A stretch of 64,000 bases of DNA from Mangifera indica. Taxonomy: Eukaryota > Streptophyta > Magnoliopsida > Sapindales > Anacardiaceae. Below are positions 32,040 through 45,253 of this stretch, piece by piece. The stretch's first letter is position 1. Each line of letters begins with the position of its first letter. The notes under the pieces are model-generated. The model was not told where the DNA came from. It ran no database searches and saw nothing but the letters and a program-made list of their open reading frames with translations. The translations under genes and the position numbers were made by a program. The DNA lies in the NCBI RefSeq assembly GCF_011075055.1, contig NC_058143.1, positions 9,005,057 to 9,069,056 of the forward strand, in the 5' to 3' direction.

Positions 32040-32650
32040 TCTTACATAGATATTGTAGGATGCCTCCAATTAAGGTAGTAGTACTTCCAAGGTGTAAGAT
32101 AAATAAATTATTTAGACCTACAAAAGGTAATTGAATCACAAATCTAGGGTGACTTTCTTGCACCCAACTTAAGGTCTTCGATCGGTACATCGTACATCTT
32201 GTCCACTTCCATAAACATCATGAAGTGATCATTATCATCATTACCTTAAACATCATCATGATTCACACATCTTCTTGGAAACTGTGTGGTTGTGCCTAGT
32301 TTTTTGTTATATGATTCTCTATTTTTTCTTTATTAACCTATTGTTTCTTACTTCAATACAACTCTTTGTAACATAAAGTTGTGTTTGTCTTTTTTTTTTT
32401 TTTTGGCTACCAACATCACAAACTCAACATCATCATCATCATCATCTCAAACCTCATAAGGTTTTCCACTCAACAATGCTTCATTAGGCGTAAATATGTG
32501 GATATGTAATTGACTTGGATTGATTCTAAGACAATAGTAGATTTCGCAATAAATCCTTCTAAATCAACTCTTGTGTCAATATAAATCATTCTTCCATCCC
32601 TACCAATATGTTTCATAATATTATCACAATATTTAAAGTGTGCATCACTT
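32040..32650. other. no gene seen; includes a short ATC microsatellite
   Basis: Non-coding sequence probably belonging to the decayed MULE. It holds a poly-T run at about 32390-32404 and a (CAT)n microsatellite near 32425-32446. Confidence 0.45.
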
Positions 32651-32654
32651 TTTC

Positions 32655-33450
32655 CTATGAGAGTCAAAATCTATATTTTATAATGTATGCGCCTTGTTAT
32701 AAATATAATAAAAGAAATATGTGCAAAAGAAGAGTTGAGAGACAAACTGATATTATAAATATAATGAAGGAAATTAGATAAGCGGAAGAGTTAAAAACAA
32801 AATGTTCAAATAAAGTGAATGAAAGTATAACAAAATGCAAAGTGGGGGGCTCTTTATATGGCAAATTTTTTTGCCTTTCCACTGCCTAAGGCAAGGAATT
32901 TCTTGCCTAATTAAGTTTCCTAAGGCTTGCAATAAATGTAGCCCTTTAAGTGTTAAATGCATTCCCTTAAAGTTTTCCAAATTGCCTTACACATGGTGGA
33001 AAAATCTACCATTTATATATAACACTCCCCTTGTATTTCCACTACTCATAGATAATTACATTAACTTTGTTGAGAAAAAGTCCAATAGAATAAAAACCAA
33101 AGTAGAATAACGTAATTATTTAGTAATCTGTAAACTGAAGTTGGACGTGCTTAGATTGCCTCATTATAAACCTTACTAGAAAAACCCAATAGAATAAAAC
33201 CTAGTGAAGGAAAAAAGAGTACAATATCCATGTGTGACATACTTAAACAATTTGCTCCCCTTGACGAATGTTTCCCTTGATTGTAGTAGGATTAATTTGG
33301 TTGCCTACTGAGTCATCGCATAACAATGTTACACACTAACTTTCTAAATGTTGATGTCAGTAATGTCTTGGTAAACAAATCTTTAAGGTTGTCACTAGAT
33401 CATATTTGTTTGACATCAATCTTACTACTTGGTTGGAGCTTATGAGTGTA
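32655..33450 (-). mobile_element. probable 3' LTR/3' UTR of a copia element
   Basis: The block near 33140-33225 (AAGTTGGACGTGCTTAGATT, CCTCATTATAAACCTTAC, CCCAATAGAATAAAACCTAG, GTGAAGGAAAAAAGAGTACA) resembles sequence usually found just after copia RNase H in plants. It lies directly downstream, on minus, of the copia pol at 33450-36900. Exact LTR ends were not identified. Confidence 0.4.
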
Positions 33451-36400
33451 AAATAACTTCGATGGGATATGATTGGTTTTGTCTAATTTAGGCAATACAT
33501 CTTGCATTATCTTCATATAATATGGAAGAAGTGTCATCTATTCCAAATATGATGGATGATAAGCAGTAACTATATGCATTCTCAACTAGCTTCAAGGAGA
33601 GCAAAAATCTCTTAATGATTTGAAGATATTGCAACCAAAGTCTATTTGGTGGAATGTCATGATACTGTTGTGTCATTATAAGGGTCCAAAAGATAACCAG
33701 TATCTACATACCTTAACAAACTAAAATTTTTAGAGGATTTGACATAATAGAATAATCCTAAATCTCTAGCTCCATATAGGTAACAAATTATATGTTTGAT
33801 TATGTTCCAATGGTGTTGAGTTGATGTAGAGCCAATTCAGGTTAGTAAATTCACTATAAAGGATATATCTGGTCTAGTGCATTGGCCTAAATATAATAAG
33901 GCTCCAATGACATTAAGATACAGTATTTCATGACCAAGTATTTTTTTATCTTTTTCTTTATAATGAAATATGTCCTTTTTCGAATCAAAAGACTAAACAA
34001 CCATTAGGGTGCCAAATGGATAAGTCTTATCATATTGAAATGTTTTAGTAATTTTTTAATATATATTGATTGATGGATAAGTATTTCATTTGAATTGTGC
34101 TCGATCTACAAGTTGAGACAATATTTTGTTTTTCCTAAAGCATTCATCTCAAATTCTTTTTTTAGATTTTTAGTAGTTTTTTAGAGCTTTTCAAGAGCCT
34201 CAATTAAATTTATATCATCAACATAAACTATTACAATGACAAATCCTGATTCTGACCTTTTCATAAAGCCATATGAGCATATAAGGTCATTCACATATCT
34301 CTCTTTGTTTAAATATTCAGTGAGACAATTGTACCACATTCTTCTGGATTATTTTAATTCATACAATGATCTTTGTAATTTAATTAAGTATATGCCTCTT
34401 AGATTAACTCTTTTTGCTTCAAGCAATTTAAATTTTTCAGAGAGTTCCATATAAATTTTAACATTCAAATTTTCATACAAATAAACAGTAACTACATTCA
34501 TTAGACGCACATTCAATCCTTCTAAGACTATTAAGTTAATCAAACATTTGAATGTAATTATAGTTATCACAAGTATATATGTTTCAACAAAGTCTGTACC
34601 TCACATGTGAGAAAACCCTTAGGCCACAAGTCTTGTTTTATATCTAGTAATCTTATTTTTCTCATTTCTTTTTTTCATAAATACCTATTTATATCTAACG
34701 GGTTGTATGTCCTTAAGTGTTAGGACTATAGGCCCAAACACTTGACATTTTACAAGTAAATCTAGTTCTACTTGAATTGCTTCTTCCCATTTAGGTTAAT
34801 TATGTCTTTGTCTACACCCCTTCATAGTATGTAGTTCAAAATCATCATCATTCATAATTTCAGTAGTTACTACAAATGAGAATACATCATCAGTGTTAAC
34901 TGTTTCATGGTTTCACATCTCTCATGCATAAGCATAATTTATAGATATTTTAGTATTCTCATTTTCTTGTTCTTTCAAGGGTTTGTGTCATTTTAGGGGC
35001 ACAAGTCTCTTCAGGGACTATAACCTCTTCTAAAGGAATATTACAAAATATGGATTTTTCAATTATTTTAAAATTATCATGATTGATATCTCTTTGATTC
35101 TTTGTCTTTTGTTTTTGAGGAATAATATCATTCAATCCAACAAGTCTATCACACTTCTAGCATGTAGTAGATTGATTAATCATGATTCAAATTGACTGTT
35201 CAATAGTCACATTAATTCTTATTAGTGCGTTGATAGTTGATACATGCAATCTTCTCACTTTTTTCATATCCACAAATGCATTAAGCATTTGGTTGGCAAT
35301 AGTTTATAAATGCATTATCCTCTACACTTCAATTTTACTTTAGGATGTATGAGGATCTAGATGAGACATAATAGGTAAGTGTCAAGTAAGCTCATGACTA
35401 ACTTCAAAAGACATTTTCTTTTTTCTTAAAGGTGGGAATGTTGTCTCACTAAAGTGACAATCTGTAAAGCATGCAGTAAAAAGAACACTTATTAATGGTT
35501 CTAGATGTCTAATAATGGATGGTGAATTATATTCACCATAAATTTTCACAAGACATTGGGCTTCCATTTTTATGCGTTAAGGAGACATAATAATGATAAA
35601 TACAATACAACCAAATATCCTCAAATGAGATATATTAGGTTGGTGACCAAGAACTAATTGTAGAAGAGAATATTGATGAAAAGAAGAAGGCTACAAGCGA
35701 ATTAACATTGTAGCATGTAATATAGCATGTCCTCATATAAAAGTTGATAACTGAGTTCTTAGTAATAAAGTACATACAATTATTTGGAGTTGTTTGATAA
35801 GAGACTCAACCAATCCATTCTAAGTATGGATATGCAAGACCAGATGTTTAACATCAATCCTTATAGACATGCAATAATCATTAAATGTCTTAGATGTAAA
35901 TTCACTAGAATTATCTAGTTATATTAATTTGATCTAATAATCTAATAAATATGTCTTCAACTTGATAATTTGAGTTAATAATTTAGCAAATGCAACATTT
36001 CAAGTTGGCAATAAACATACATTAGACCATCATACATATGCATCAATTAAGACTATAAAATAATAAAATAGCCCACTTGATGGATGAGTAGGTTCATATA
36101 TGTCCCTATGAATCTTTATAAGAATGATAGAGATTCAACTCCAACTTTGGAAGGAAATAGTCTGATAACTAATTTACTTTATGAATAGGCAGTCTAGAAT
36201 TTTTACTAGACAAGAAAATCTTGTGATTCTTTAGTACATGTACATGTGAATTTTCAATAATTCTATCCATCATTGTAGATCCTCAGTGATCTAGACGGTC
36301 ATGTCAAAGCATAAACTCTTTTGGATAAAAGAATTTCTTATTCAATACTACATAGGATTTAATTACTTTTATGATTGTATATTACAAACCAGATAATAAA

Positions 36401-36900
36401 ACAGACAATTTTTCTAGTATAAAACTTCTTATGAAAGCATTACCAGTTATGCAAAGAAATTCTACACCACTTTCAATCATGGTTTCAATATGATAAACAT
36501 TATTTCTTATATCTTGAAAATTAAGTAGATTTTTTTTAGATTTACTTGAATATAATGTTTAGTCCTATTTTTCAATAAAATTGTAACTCTTCTAAAGTCT
36601 TTAATAAGAATCATTGACTATAAAATCGTGTTTACTTTAACTTCAATAAGTGCTAAGGTTAAGAAAAATTTCTTTTCCTTAAGAATTATATGCGTTGTTG
36701 CATAATCCACCAAACAATTGTCTCCATCATTATCTTTTGAAGTTACTGCTTCAATTTTGTGTGGGTTGTTGCTTTTGTGGGGGATTAGTGTATTTAAGAA
36801 AGGAAAGAGTTTCCAACAAGTCATTGATAGTCTTCAAATTGACTTAAAGAAAATTGTTAAGGCTCTTTAGGTAATATAGATGGTGGTGTAGTATAGTATG
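33450..36900 (-). pseudogene. Ty1/copia pol remnant (integrase, RT, RNase H)
   Basis: From high to low coordinates on minus it shows a gag-pre-integrase piece (LGHPG-like, here DRLDHSGSTMM, near 36275-36315). Integrase-core pieces follow near 35580-36060, e.g. SSEFTSKTFNDYCMSIRID and IFGCIVFIIIMSP. RT pieces are DFVETYILVITIITFKCL, then YVDD at 34214-34225 in the context VIVIVYVDDINLIEALEKL. RNase H fragments are near 33490-33670, including SSILYEDNARCIA. It is a nearly full-length copia pol in order, but every block changes frame and carries stops. Confidence 0.8.
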
Positions 36901-38630
36901 GGCTAAAGGGAAAAGTTGAAGAAGGAATTAGAGGAGTTCTTTGGATCATTTGTTCCATATGGGCTAATTGGGCCTTGAGGGATTTCATCTCTTGTTGTTG
37001 TAAATGGAATGGGGCTTGTAAAACTATGCATGACATGACTTCATTATGGATTTACTGGATTCAGATCCTTAGCACATCAATAGGTTGCATCAATGTTTGA
37101 GTCTAGACCTCTAGTTTTTGCTTGATTCTTTTATTATCTAGCTGATATCTAGGAGGACTTGGTTTTGGACTACAAATTTTGGGATTACCATTTTAGGATT
37201 GATTCAGCAACATTGATAGTTTTCTAGCCACCATTAAGTTTAATTACTTAAAGGGTTTTAAATTTCCAGGTCTATTTTGTTTTTTAGATAGGATCTACAA
37301 TTAGTTCTAAAGAAGGAAAGTTAAATAGTTGGAACATAGCAAGACTGGGGATTATTGGTGTATTACTATGTATTTGTTTGGGTCTCCACTTCATAGCACA
37401 TTTTTTTGTTGATTTGTATTGTTTTTATTTTGGACTTATTTTGACAACAAGTATTTGTCTCCTAAGCAAAGAAGAAAGTGGATCATCATCTAATTCTATG
37501 CAATCATCATGCCATCTTGATGACAAAAAAGGAAATAGATCTACAGGTGGATCTTATTTGCCATAATAAACAACAAAGTCATATTTGCTCAAAAGATCTC
37601 TAAGTAGAACATAACCAAATATTCCTATTTTATTTTTATCATAAAAAAATATCTTGCAAGTGAGGTTTCTTCTTTTTTTTTAGACAGGAATCAGATTGTT
37701 CCATCTTGCATCAATTTGATAGGAGAAATAAATAAGATCTTTCTATACAAGAAACACATATATAATTTTGATTTTCGGATCATTTGGTTGAAAAAGATAT
37801 ATTGTTTGACCTTTAGGGGTAAACCCATAATTTTCTTCTTATGGTTCTTCAATTATAGCTTCATAAATAAATTGTGATAGAAAAAATGAAAGAGCCAAAA
37901 CATCGTTAGAGGAAGGATAAAAGATCGATAATCATCCACTAGAGGTACACAGATACTATGGATCAGTAAACTGGATTGGTTCTGTAGATGAAGAAGCCTA
38001 TTGCAACTACTCATAAGTAGTTTACTATTTTTTTGGGCTGAGTTCTTTGAGCTTGGTAGTATAAACTAAGGATTGTTATCCTGGTAACCATGAGTTAAAT
38101 ATCAAGTTCATTGAATTTGTTGGCATAACATCACAATTTTCATTAGTGTGAAAAACACGTGGCAATGAGTGCTTTTGTTAACCATTAATTTTGTCATAGA
38201 ACTTGCTCCTAGCATCATTAAGTTATTGTGTATATTGGACAAGGTATTGTTCCCATAAAGTACCATCTTTTGGGGTAGGCAATATCTGAATTAGGATTAT
38301 GGCATTTATTTTGCAGATTTTTTGTTCAAAATTCTAGTATTCTTGAGAGTAAAAAGTTATTTTCTTTTAAAAACTATATGGAAAATGAGCATATCTTTGA
38401 ATGTTTGTTTCAAAAAAAACCTTTTTGTGATGGTTAAGGACTTAGGCTTTTTTAGTAAGTACTAGGATAGAGTGTTGAGACTCATGAAGGTTATAGAAGG
38501 ATTGATGTTCTAATCAATATTGGAAAAAAATACATGTCCACTAAGGAAGTGGATAAAACCACTGGAGAAATATTTGGAAAGAGACTAATTTAAAGGAATA
38601 AGGACATGTTCAACTTGGAGTAACCATTTA
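36901..38630 (-). other. unassigned decayed coding-like region between copia and pararetrovirus sequence
   Basis: Minus-strand translation has long but interrupted open pieces, for example EQYLVQYTQ and KHSLPRVFHTNEN near 38140-38260 and PIPFTTTRDEIPQGPISPYG near 36950-37020. I cannot assign them. They may be copia gag, or a further part of the pararetrovirus downstream of its RNase H. Confidence 0.3.
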
Positions 38631-38631
38631 A

Positions 38632-40800
38632 TCATTGGAATGAGGAATTCAAAGTCAATAGAGTATCTAGAGAGAAGATACCATAAAACCATAGAATATT
38701 CTTGGTGAATTCATGAAACACATTTGTAATAGAGAACAAAGTCAAGTATGGAAAACTAGGGTGAACACTTAGTTCTCCCAAGGTGTATGGGTTTGTTTTT
38801 TCAATAGTTTTAACTTGATATTGGATCATTAGTTGATGAAATGTCTTTATTGGGTCAAACAAAAGTTGTTGAAAAAGAATAAGAAACTCAAGAGGTAAAT
38901 CTGAAAGTCTTGGTAAGAAAGGCTGATAGAAGGGTTTCATCATGAATATTTGAGGTTGATGGATATTTACTATTGGTGGAGAGGATTGGATAATAAAGAC
39001 CTTTTTATAGGGTGGTCTGATAAAGAAGTCAAGGATAAGGTTGTTTTTTCCCTTGATATGTCTTACTTCAAAAGAATATTGAAAGAACCATTGACTCCAT
39101 CTCATTAACTTAAGGGTAAGAAGTCTTTTCGCCTTTGGTTCTAACATCTTTGGGAATGGTGGCATGTCCATTTCTATAATGAAATGATGAACACATAAAT
39201 GAAACTCAAATTTATCTATGCTTTTTTTTACTGTAAGGATTTCTTTGAAGGTGGAATCGTAATTCTACTATGATGGTTTGAATTGTTTGCTTTTATATCC
39301 ACAAATTTTTCTAACACCTAAGATTTCTCCAAGAAGTACGGATGACTAGAATTCTTGGCTAATGTTAGTCTGCAAGATTTTTCTTCCCTTAAAAGGGATT
39401 TGTAGTGAGGGTAGCTTAGGAATTATTGCCTTGAGTTTTTGAATGACTCGATTTTGGATATCTAACCAAACTGGAGATGTTTGCCCTAACTTTTGGTTTA
39501 ATGGTATGATGATTTCATTAAGTTTTGGAACAAATTTTGAGCGTAATTTACTATTCCAAGGAATTGTTGAATTTGTATATATGATAGATTTGAGTTTAGA
39601 AATTCCTTGAGGTGAATTATAATATGAGGTTGTGGAACATAAATGCCTTTAGAAATCTTCATTCCAAGGAAGTTAATCATATCAACTCCAACGATCATCT
39701 TCTTCTTAGAGAGCATGATTCCATAATCTTTAACAAGTTGGTGGAATTTTTAGAGAAGACGAATGTGCTCGGCTTCTATTTTTGAGAATATCAAGATGTC
39801 ATCAATATACACCAAAATGCTATCGAAGAGTGCCTAAAAGATTTTTTTCATTGTTTGAAACAAGGATAGGGTTGTCTTGAGGCTGAAAGACATTACTATC
39901 CATTGGTAATAGACCCCTAAAAGGTCGAATGTTGTTTTGTACTGATCATAAGGATGAACTCCAAGTTGTCAAAATCCTGCTTTTAAATCGAATTTGGATA
40001 ACACCTTAGCTTGAGCAAGATTAGCAAAGAATAACTGTTTGTTTGGAAGTGGGAATTTGTCATCATAGAGAAAAAAATTTAGTGATTTGTAATTTATGAC
40101 TAAATGCATTTTTCTTTTGACTTGCTCAAATCTTTTATTAACATAGAATGTAACACAAGCCTATGGAGATTGGGTTGGCTCAATAAGCTTTTCTTATTGA
40201 AGTTGTTTAAGCTTTAAAAAGGTCAGGATTAAAACCCTTGTGACTTGCTTTGGTTAGGTTAACATCATTTTTCCTGGAAGGCAAAGTCATGTAAAATTCA
40301 AGTCTTGTCTAGAGTGGGTTAGGACATTTTTGGAGGAAATCTAAGTGTGACTGACTGTAAGACTTTTCTACTATCTATTGTTGAAGTGTCTAGAAAAGAG
40401 AAAACATGAAGTAATTTAGAACAGAATTCCATGGTAAAAAATGTTAAGAATATTGTAACCCATCAACTCTTAAGAAGATTATTTTTTTCAATGAACTTTT
40501 GGATTAAGTCGAAAACGATGATAGCATTTTTTTTGGGAAGTTCTTAAGCTAGGAATTTATGGGACACAAAGACATTTGGAAAGATTTGGACTTTTATCAT
40601 TTCACTAATAGCTTCAGTGAAAAAGATTTCACTGTTGGCTGCCCTAAAAAACTGCTTATATGGCTTTCAAAATGATGAAGGAAGAACTTCAGGTTTAAGA
40701 ATGGAAGAGGCTGTTTCAATGTCAGTGAGGGCAATGACTTTGATAGCCCTATCATACTTGTTAGGAAAGAGCTTTAGTTCAACTAGAGGTTGGACAGGCT
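38632..40800 (-). pseudogene. endogenous pararetrovirus (Caulimoviridae-like) protease-RT-RNase H remnant
   Basis: An old viral copy in the plant genome. On minus, from high to low coordinates, come an aspartic-protease-like segment (about 40560-40800, active-site triad not intact), an RT with YIDD at 39798-39809 and an RT connection segment at 39498-39716. An RNase H follows, whose last part is in the open stretch 38632-39171. After RNase H there is no integrase, unlike LTR retrotransposons; together with the RT-RNase H character this points to Caulimoviridae, possibly a florendovirus- or petuvirus-like lineage. Many stops and frameshifts make it non-functional. Movement and coat regions were not recognised. 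Confidence 0.7.
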
Positions 40801-41480
40801 AAGCACTTTGAGCTGGAGAAAAGATATTTCTTATGAACCATAGACTTCTATATTATATTCTGACTCGGAATCCAGTAAAATAAACTCTAGATCAAAATTA
40901 TCTGATGTTAAGGTTTTATTGTTACCAAGTTCGAATATTAATCAGATATTCGGATCACTCTTTGTTTAATTTTTTTAGAAGAAAATACACACAAAACCAA
41001 TAGTGCATCAAAAGCAAATTGGGTTGTAGAAACATAATCATTAGACTTCACATCATCGTCAAATCTACTCAAAACATATTTTGGGTACGTCAATTAGATC
41101 TTGTATTTTAATTTTCTATATTAGTATCAGAACCTATGTTTCTATAGAAATTAAGTTGATAATTAAACTAAAAAAATGTCTGTTTATTTATGTAGAAATT
41201 GAATCTTTATGATTGTTTTCTACGTAGGGAGTTAAGAGTGGCAGTTTTTAGGACTTTAAATATAATTCTAGCTACCTTCAAGGTCCCTTAACTGTCATGG
41301 GCAATATTGTAAAAATGTCATTATATTGGGCATGGTCAGGTCAACTTATCATGGGTCCCAATAGAGATAATCTTTGCCTTTTTATACAAGGGGTTTATAA
41401 AACAATTTCTAAATTGTTTGCTTGCCCCTTATGCAAAGTAATAATTATTTAAAAGTTAATGATATAAATTTTATTCAAAT
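40801..41480. other. no gene seen; PBS-like site at 41121
   Basis: Non-coding. TTAGTATCAGAAC at 41121-41133 (plus) resembles a tRNA-Met primer-binding site and may be the edge of an LTR element or the leader region of a pararetrovirus in the opposite orientation. Not resolved. Confidence 0.35.
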
Positions 41481-42425
41481 CATTGACTTATGTATTATTT
41501 CATTTAATATTTTAACACGGTATATTTGTGTATTTACATAGAACAAGTTCACATAAAATAACTTTACTACTTATGCAAAGTGATAGCCATCCTCATTTAA
41601 TCAATTTTCTCTTTATGTTCTCTAATTACTCAGGTTTATGTGTGTGACCATTTAGGTACATCGTAGTCTAGTCGTGATTTCAAAATCAACTCCTCAAAGA
41701 ACATACTCATTAACTCATCGACTATGATAAACATCTAACAATAGTCATAATACCCTGAACCACAATAAAAGCAAACTCAACATAACCTTTTTCTCAATAA
41801 TATACGTCATATAGTAAAATCCCTTCATTATTGAATCTCAATTAAGGACGAGTTTATGTTATGTCAAAACCTTAGTCTTAATCATTTATCGAATTATTAA
41901 TTAATATATTTGAAGTGTGTCACCCCAAATAATCTTTCGTGTAACTTTTTTTATACTCTGACCAGATATTTCTATTTCCAATATTTGTTAACCTTTATCT
42001 AGGAACTCGAAATCAAATAATTCAAGTCAACGAATTCCACTTTACTTTCTCGTTGGAAAAACAATCACAAACGTTAGCATTCTTCTTTATATGATGGATA
42101 AGAACAAATGGTTTTAGGTAAAGAATGAGTATATGGGACAATGGCATAAATCTTGCGATAATGTGTCTTATATAATTTTTTTTTTTAAAATAAACGCATG
42201 AATGGACATGCATTCAACAACATAGCCATTCATCCTTTAACATTTTAATATAAGGCATGTTATCTACTCATCCTATGTGGCATCTCATGAATAGGTGTGC
42301 AATTTTTATGCACAACTGTCCATCAACTTGAAATTCCTTATTTAATATTTATCCACATTTTTATCTTAGGCAACATTCAATATTAAGTGAAGTAATTAAG
42401 AAAAGACAGGACAAAAATAGCTTTG
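41481..42425 (-). mobile_element. probable gypsy 3' LTR
   Basis: It lies directly downstream, on minus, of a gypsy integrase tail at 42430-42750. AT-rich with no ORF support. The block TTATGTGTGTGACCATTTAGG and neighbouring TCATTAACTCATCGAC sequence have LTR-like character. Ends not determined. Confidence 0.35.
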
Positions 42426-42429
42426 TTCA

Positions 42430-42750
42430 TATCTATGGATGTTACAATTCCTCCCCTTATTAGAATTGTGTCATCGAAATTCACTAAAATGACTTAAGAT
42501 GTCTTTCTCTCATGTGTTGCTCCACCTCTAAGGTAGCCCCCTTCACCTTGTGATTCCTCCAAATGACCTTGATCAACTTAATTTATTTATTTCTGAGCTC
42601 ACTGATCTTCCTAATTGTTCAATGTGGGCCTTAAGGTTATGATTTAGGTAGCGTTCCCATTAATGCATGCTTCTACTTGCATAAAGGATTTCTTATTTGG
42701 ATTGAGCATAACTGGTTCGCCTTCAAAGCTTTGAGGAGTTGTAAAGGCCC
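42430..42750 (-). pseudogene. Ty3/gypsy integrase C-terminal (chromodomain-region) remnant
   Basis: On minus, ELRNK followed by IKLIKVIWRNHKVKGATLEV and EQHMREK reads as the usual gypsy tail (LRNKxIxLVKVxWxxHxxEEATWExE). The downstream sequence reads like the segment usually following the stop. It is interrupted upstream. Confidence 0.6.
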
Positions 42751-43359
42751 ATTTAAGTCTTCTGGAAAAACTCTCATTTGATGATAACGTTCAACACACT
42801 TCTCTTTGGACATTTTGTATGCCAATATGGTTCATTACATATGAAACAGCTAACTTATTTGTTGTCTTTCTTTCCTTTATTTCATTCTGTTTTGGTTGTT
42901 GTATGGTTCATTTATTCATTGATACTAGACTCTCCCACTTCCCTACCTTTTCCATACTTTAGTTTGGATTTCCTTTTTTTTAATTTTGGGTAAATAAATA
43001 TGTAGAATGCAAAAAAACAACAGCACCCATAGGAAAAGGAACCGAGAACAATCTACCCCACTCTCCCCAAACGAGAGGACCATGGAAACACAAGCTAAGG
43101 CCTAACAAGCTAGACCGAGACAAGACCTGCACAATATGCACAAGAATAAATCTCCATCATTTCGTCTTAAAGGTCTATCAAAGTTTTTATCATGATAGAG
43201 TTCAAGTGAAGAGAAGAAGCACACCTTAACATATCTAACTTTACATGATGCATAATAAGCAGGCCTGACCTCCAAGTATAATCTATACAGAAAGAATTAT
43301 CAAAACAACACAAGAAGAGCTCAAGTAAATAAATTAAACAATCTAAGCTTCCACTCTTC
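42751..43359. other. no gene recognised
   Basis: Short open frames occur on plus (42778-42993), but they are hydrophobic, unconserved-looking and without motif. Probably repeat-derived. Confidence 0.4.
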
Positions 43360-44600
43360 TCATGGGTGTTGTCTTCGTTGGTCCCAACTGGAGCAGCGTG
43401 GCAGATCCCTCATCTGCAAATTCTAAAAATCTACAGGAGCAGATACTTGCTGCCCAAAAGCTGTAGGCGGCAGAATGTGACTGAGCCATGGGACAAGAGT
43501 TTACTCCAGGCAAAGCCCAGCTACATCCCAGGAAGAAGAAGCAAAAACAACATAAGCAGGACTCGAATGATCTCTGCAGAAGATGAGAAGGACTGGCCTA
43601 AAGTCTGAAATTGGAGAATTTCTGAAAATGTTTGGGACAATTCTGCTGCAACAATTGGGAATGCTCAAAAAGTTCTTAAAACAGATTCAGAATTTCGCCT
43701 GTAAAGTGAACTGTTTTATCAAGGAAAATGTGACCTCTGAATTCTATTCTGGGAAGTTTGGGCCAATTAAAAAGGAAGTTCAAATGGAAGTATTCTTTGT
43801 TGCAAAAATTGGGTATAATTTGCAAGCTGGAGTGCCTCTCAGAGCTGTTTCACATAGGAAAGGACTGTAGATTTGAAACATCAAAATTCCAAGCAGTTCT
43901 GGGGCTAATCCGCTCATAAAGATGATGCTACTGCTTAGAGAAAATAGCTGAAGGTGATTTCTGGATTTCTTGTGGCGAATAAACATAGCACTGGCCTGGA
44001 CCAGCTTCCTTTGGCTTGATTTCCAGCTCCTAGAAAAATATGCAGAGACACTGCAGATTCTGGACATTTTGCAGCACTCCAGATTTCTAGAACTCTGGCT
44101 GGCTGCTTAATTTCCGGGACATCAGCAAAAAACAGCAAATAGGGGACAGCTGAGAAGAAATTAGAGTCAGCATTGAACAGGTGGATAGGAGCTAATTGGA
44201 ATTTTTCGTGTTGGAGGAAGACTCATTTTTATGACCTCAAAAAGTTTTCATAATCGCCAAGATTGTGGCTTCACCTTATGCAGCAGGTGATCCTATTTCG
44301 TTCTGACCATATATTTTTGAGTCCATCCATGAAAACCACAGAGGATAACTCGAAATGTTCCCTTGACTGCCTAAACTAACTTCAAGAAACATTTGATGGC
44401 GTAACAATATTACAGAAAAAAAACCCCTAGATATGTATAATTTTGTACATAATTTGGAGGGGATTGTGTGACCAAAAGGTGGGAGGGAACAATTTGTCGA
44501 TTGTATGTCCCCTTGGTTTATTCCACCTATATCTACAAAATGATTCACGAACCCAACAAAAACATTCCCTTCAACATTCATAACTTTAATCAGCAAACAA
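43360..44600. other. unassigned GC-richer block
   Basis: Compositionally distinct from its AT-rich neighbours, with several overlapping short open frames on both strands (for instance 43366-43608 and 43583-43870 plus; 43780-44067 and 44276-44596 minus). None shows a family I recognise. Repeated TTCTGAAA, TTCTGCAG and AATTCTG motifs suggest transposon-internal sequence, but a decayed gene cannot be excluded. Confidence 0.3.
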
Positions 44601-45253
44601 CCCTAAAATACGAATGACAAAGAAGGCAATGAACAGAGTGAGAAATGACGAAATGCAACCAACAAATCTTCCAATTGTCCAATAACTCCTCGACTCAGAA
44701 TGTACGAAAACTTGAAGTAGCCATATTTTGGCCACATTGTTATGGAAAGCTCGGGTTGATAGTTGCATAGAGTCACGTTGAATGTGTAAAATGACAAAAA
44801 ATTGAGTTTAAATAATTTTGCAAACTCAAGTATGATCGTTATATAAGTGAATAAGAAAGAGGTGTGATTAATTTTAAGAACGATAAAAATCCATTCCTTT
44901 AATACAAATTTTGCGTGATCTGCAAGGGATTGAACACAGAATTTTATTAATGGCAGAAACTTGAATGTGAGAATCTAATGACAAGAAAAAAAAGATGATA
45001 GGGTGGAGATCTTTTTCAGATTACAGAGAAAATGGGTATATATAGTTTTATTGATTTTGCTATATAAAAGCTATAAAACATTCTTCCATTTCCTCAAAAT
45101 GAGGAAAATTTTCCCATTTTTGGCAAGCACAAAATTTTCTCAAACATCTTTCAAAAGTTATTAGGAGAAAATCCTTTCAAAGCAAAAATGTCTCAGATTT
45201 TGATATAAAGTTTCAGATTCAAAGAAAATAGTCCCCCAAAAAAATTACTTTCC
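44601..45253. other. downstream flank of aspartate carbamoyltransferase, no gene seen
   Basis: AT-rich non-coding sequence that should include the 3' UTR and polyadenylation region of the minus-strand gene ending at 45254. No other feature is supported. Confidence 0.5.

Noticed and set aside
43583..44067. 95-codon frames on both strands as possible genes
   Set aside because: They overlap antisense, have no known motif and lack supporting splice or start context; kept only as an unassigned block.
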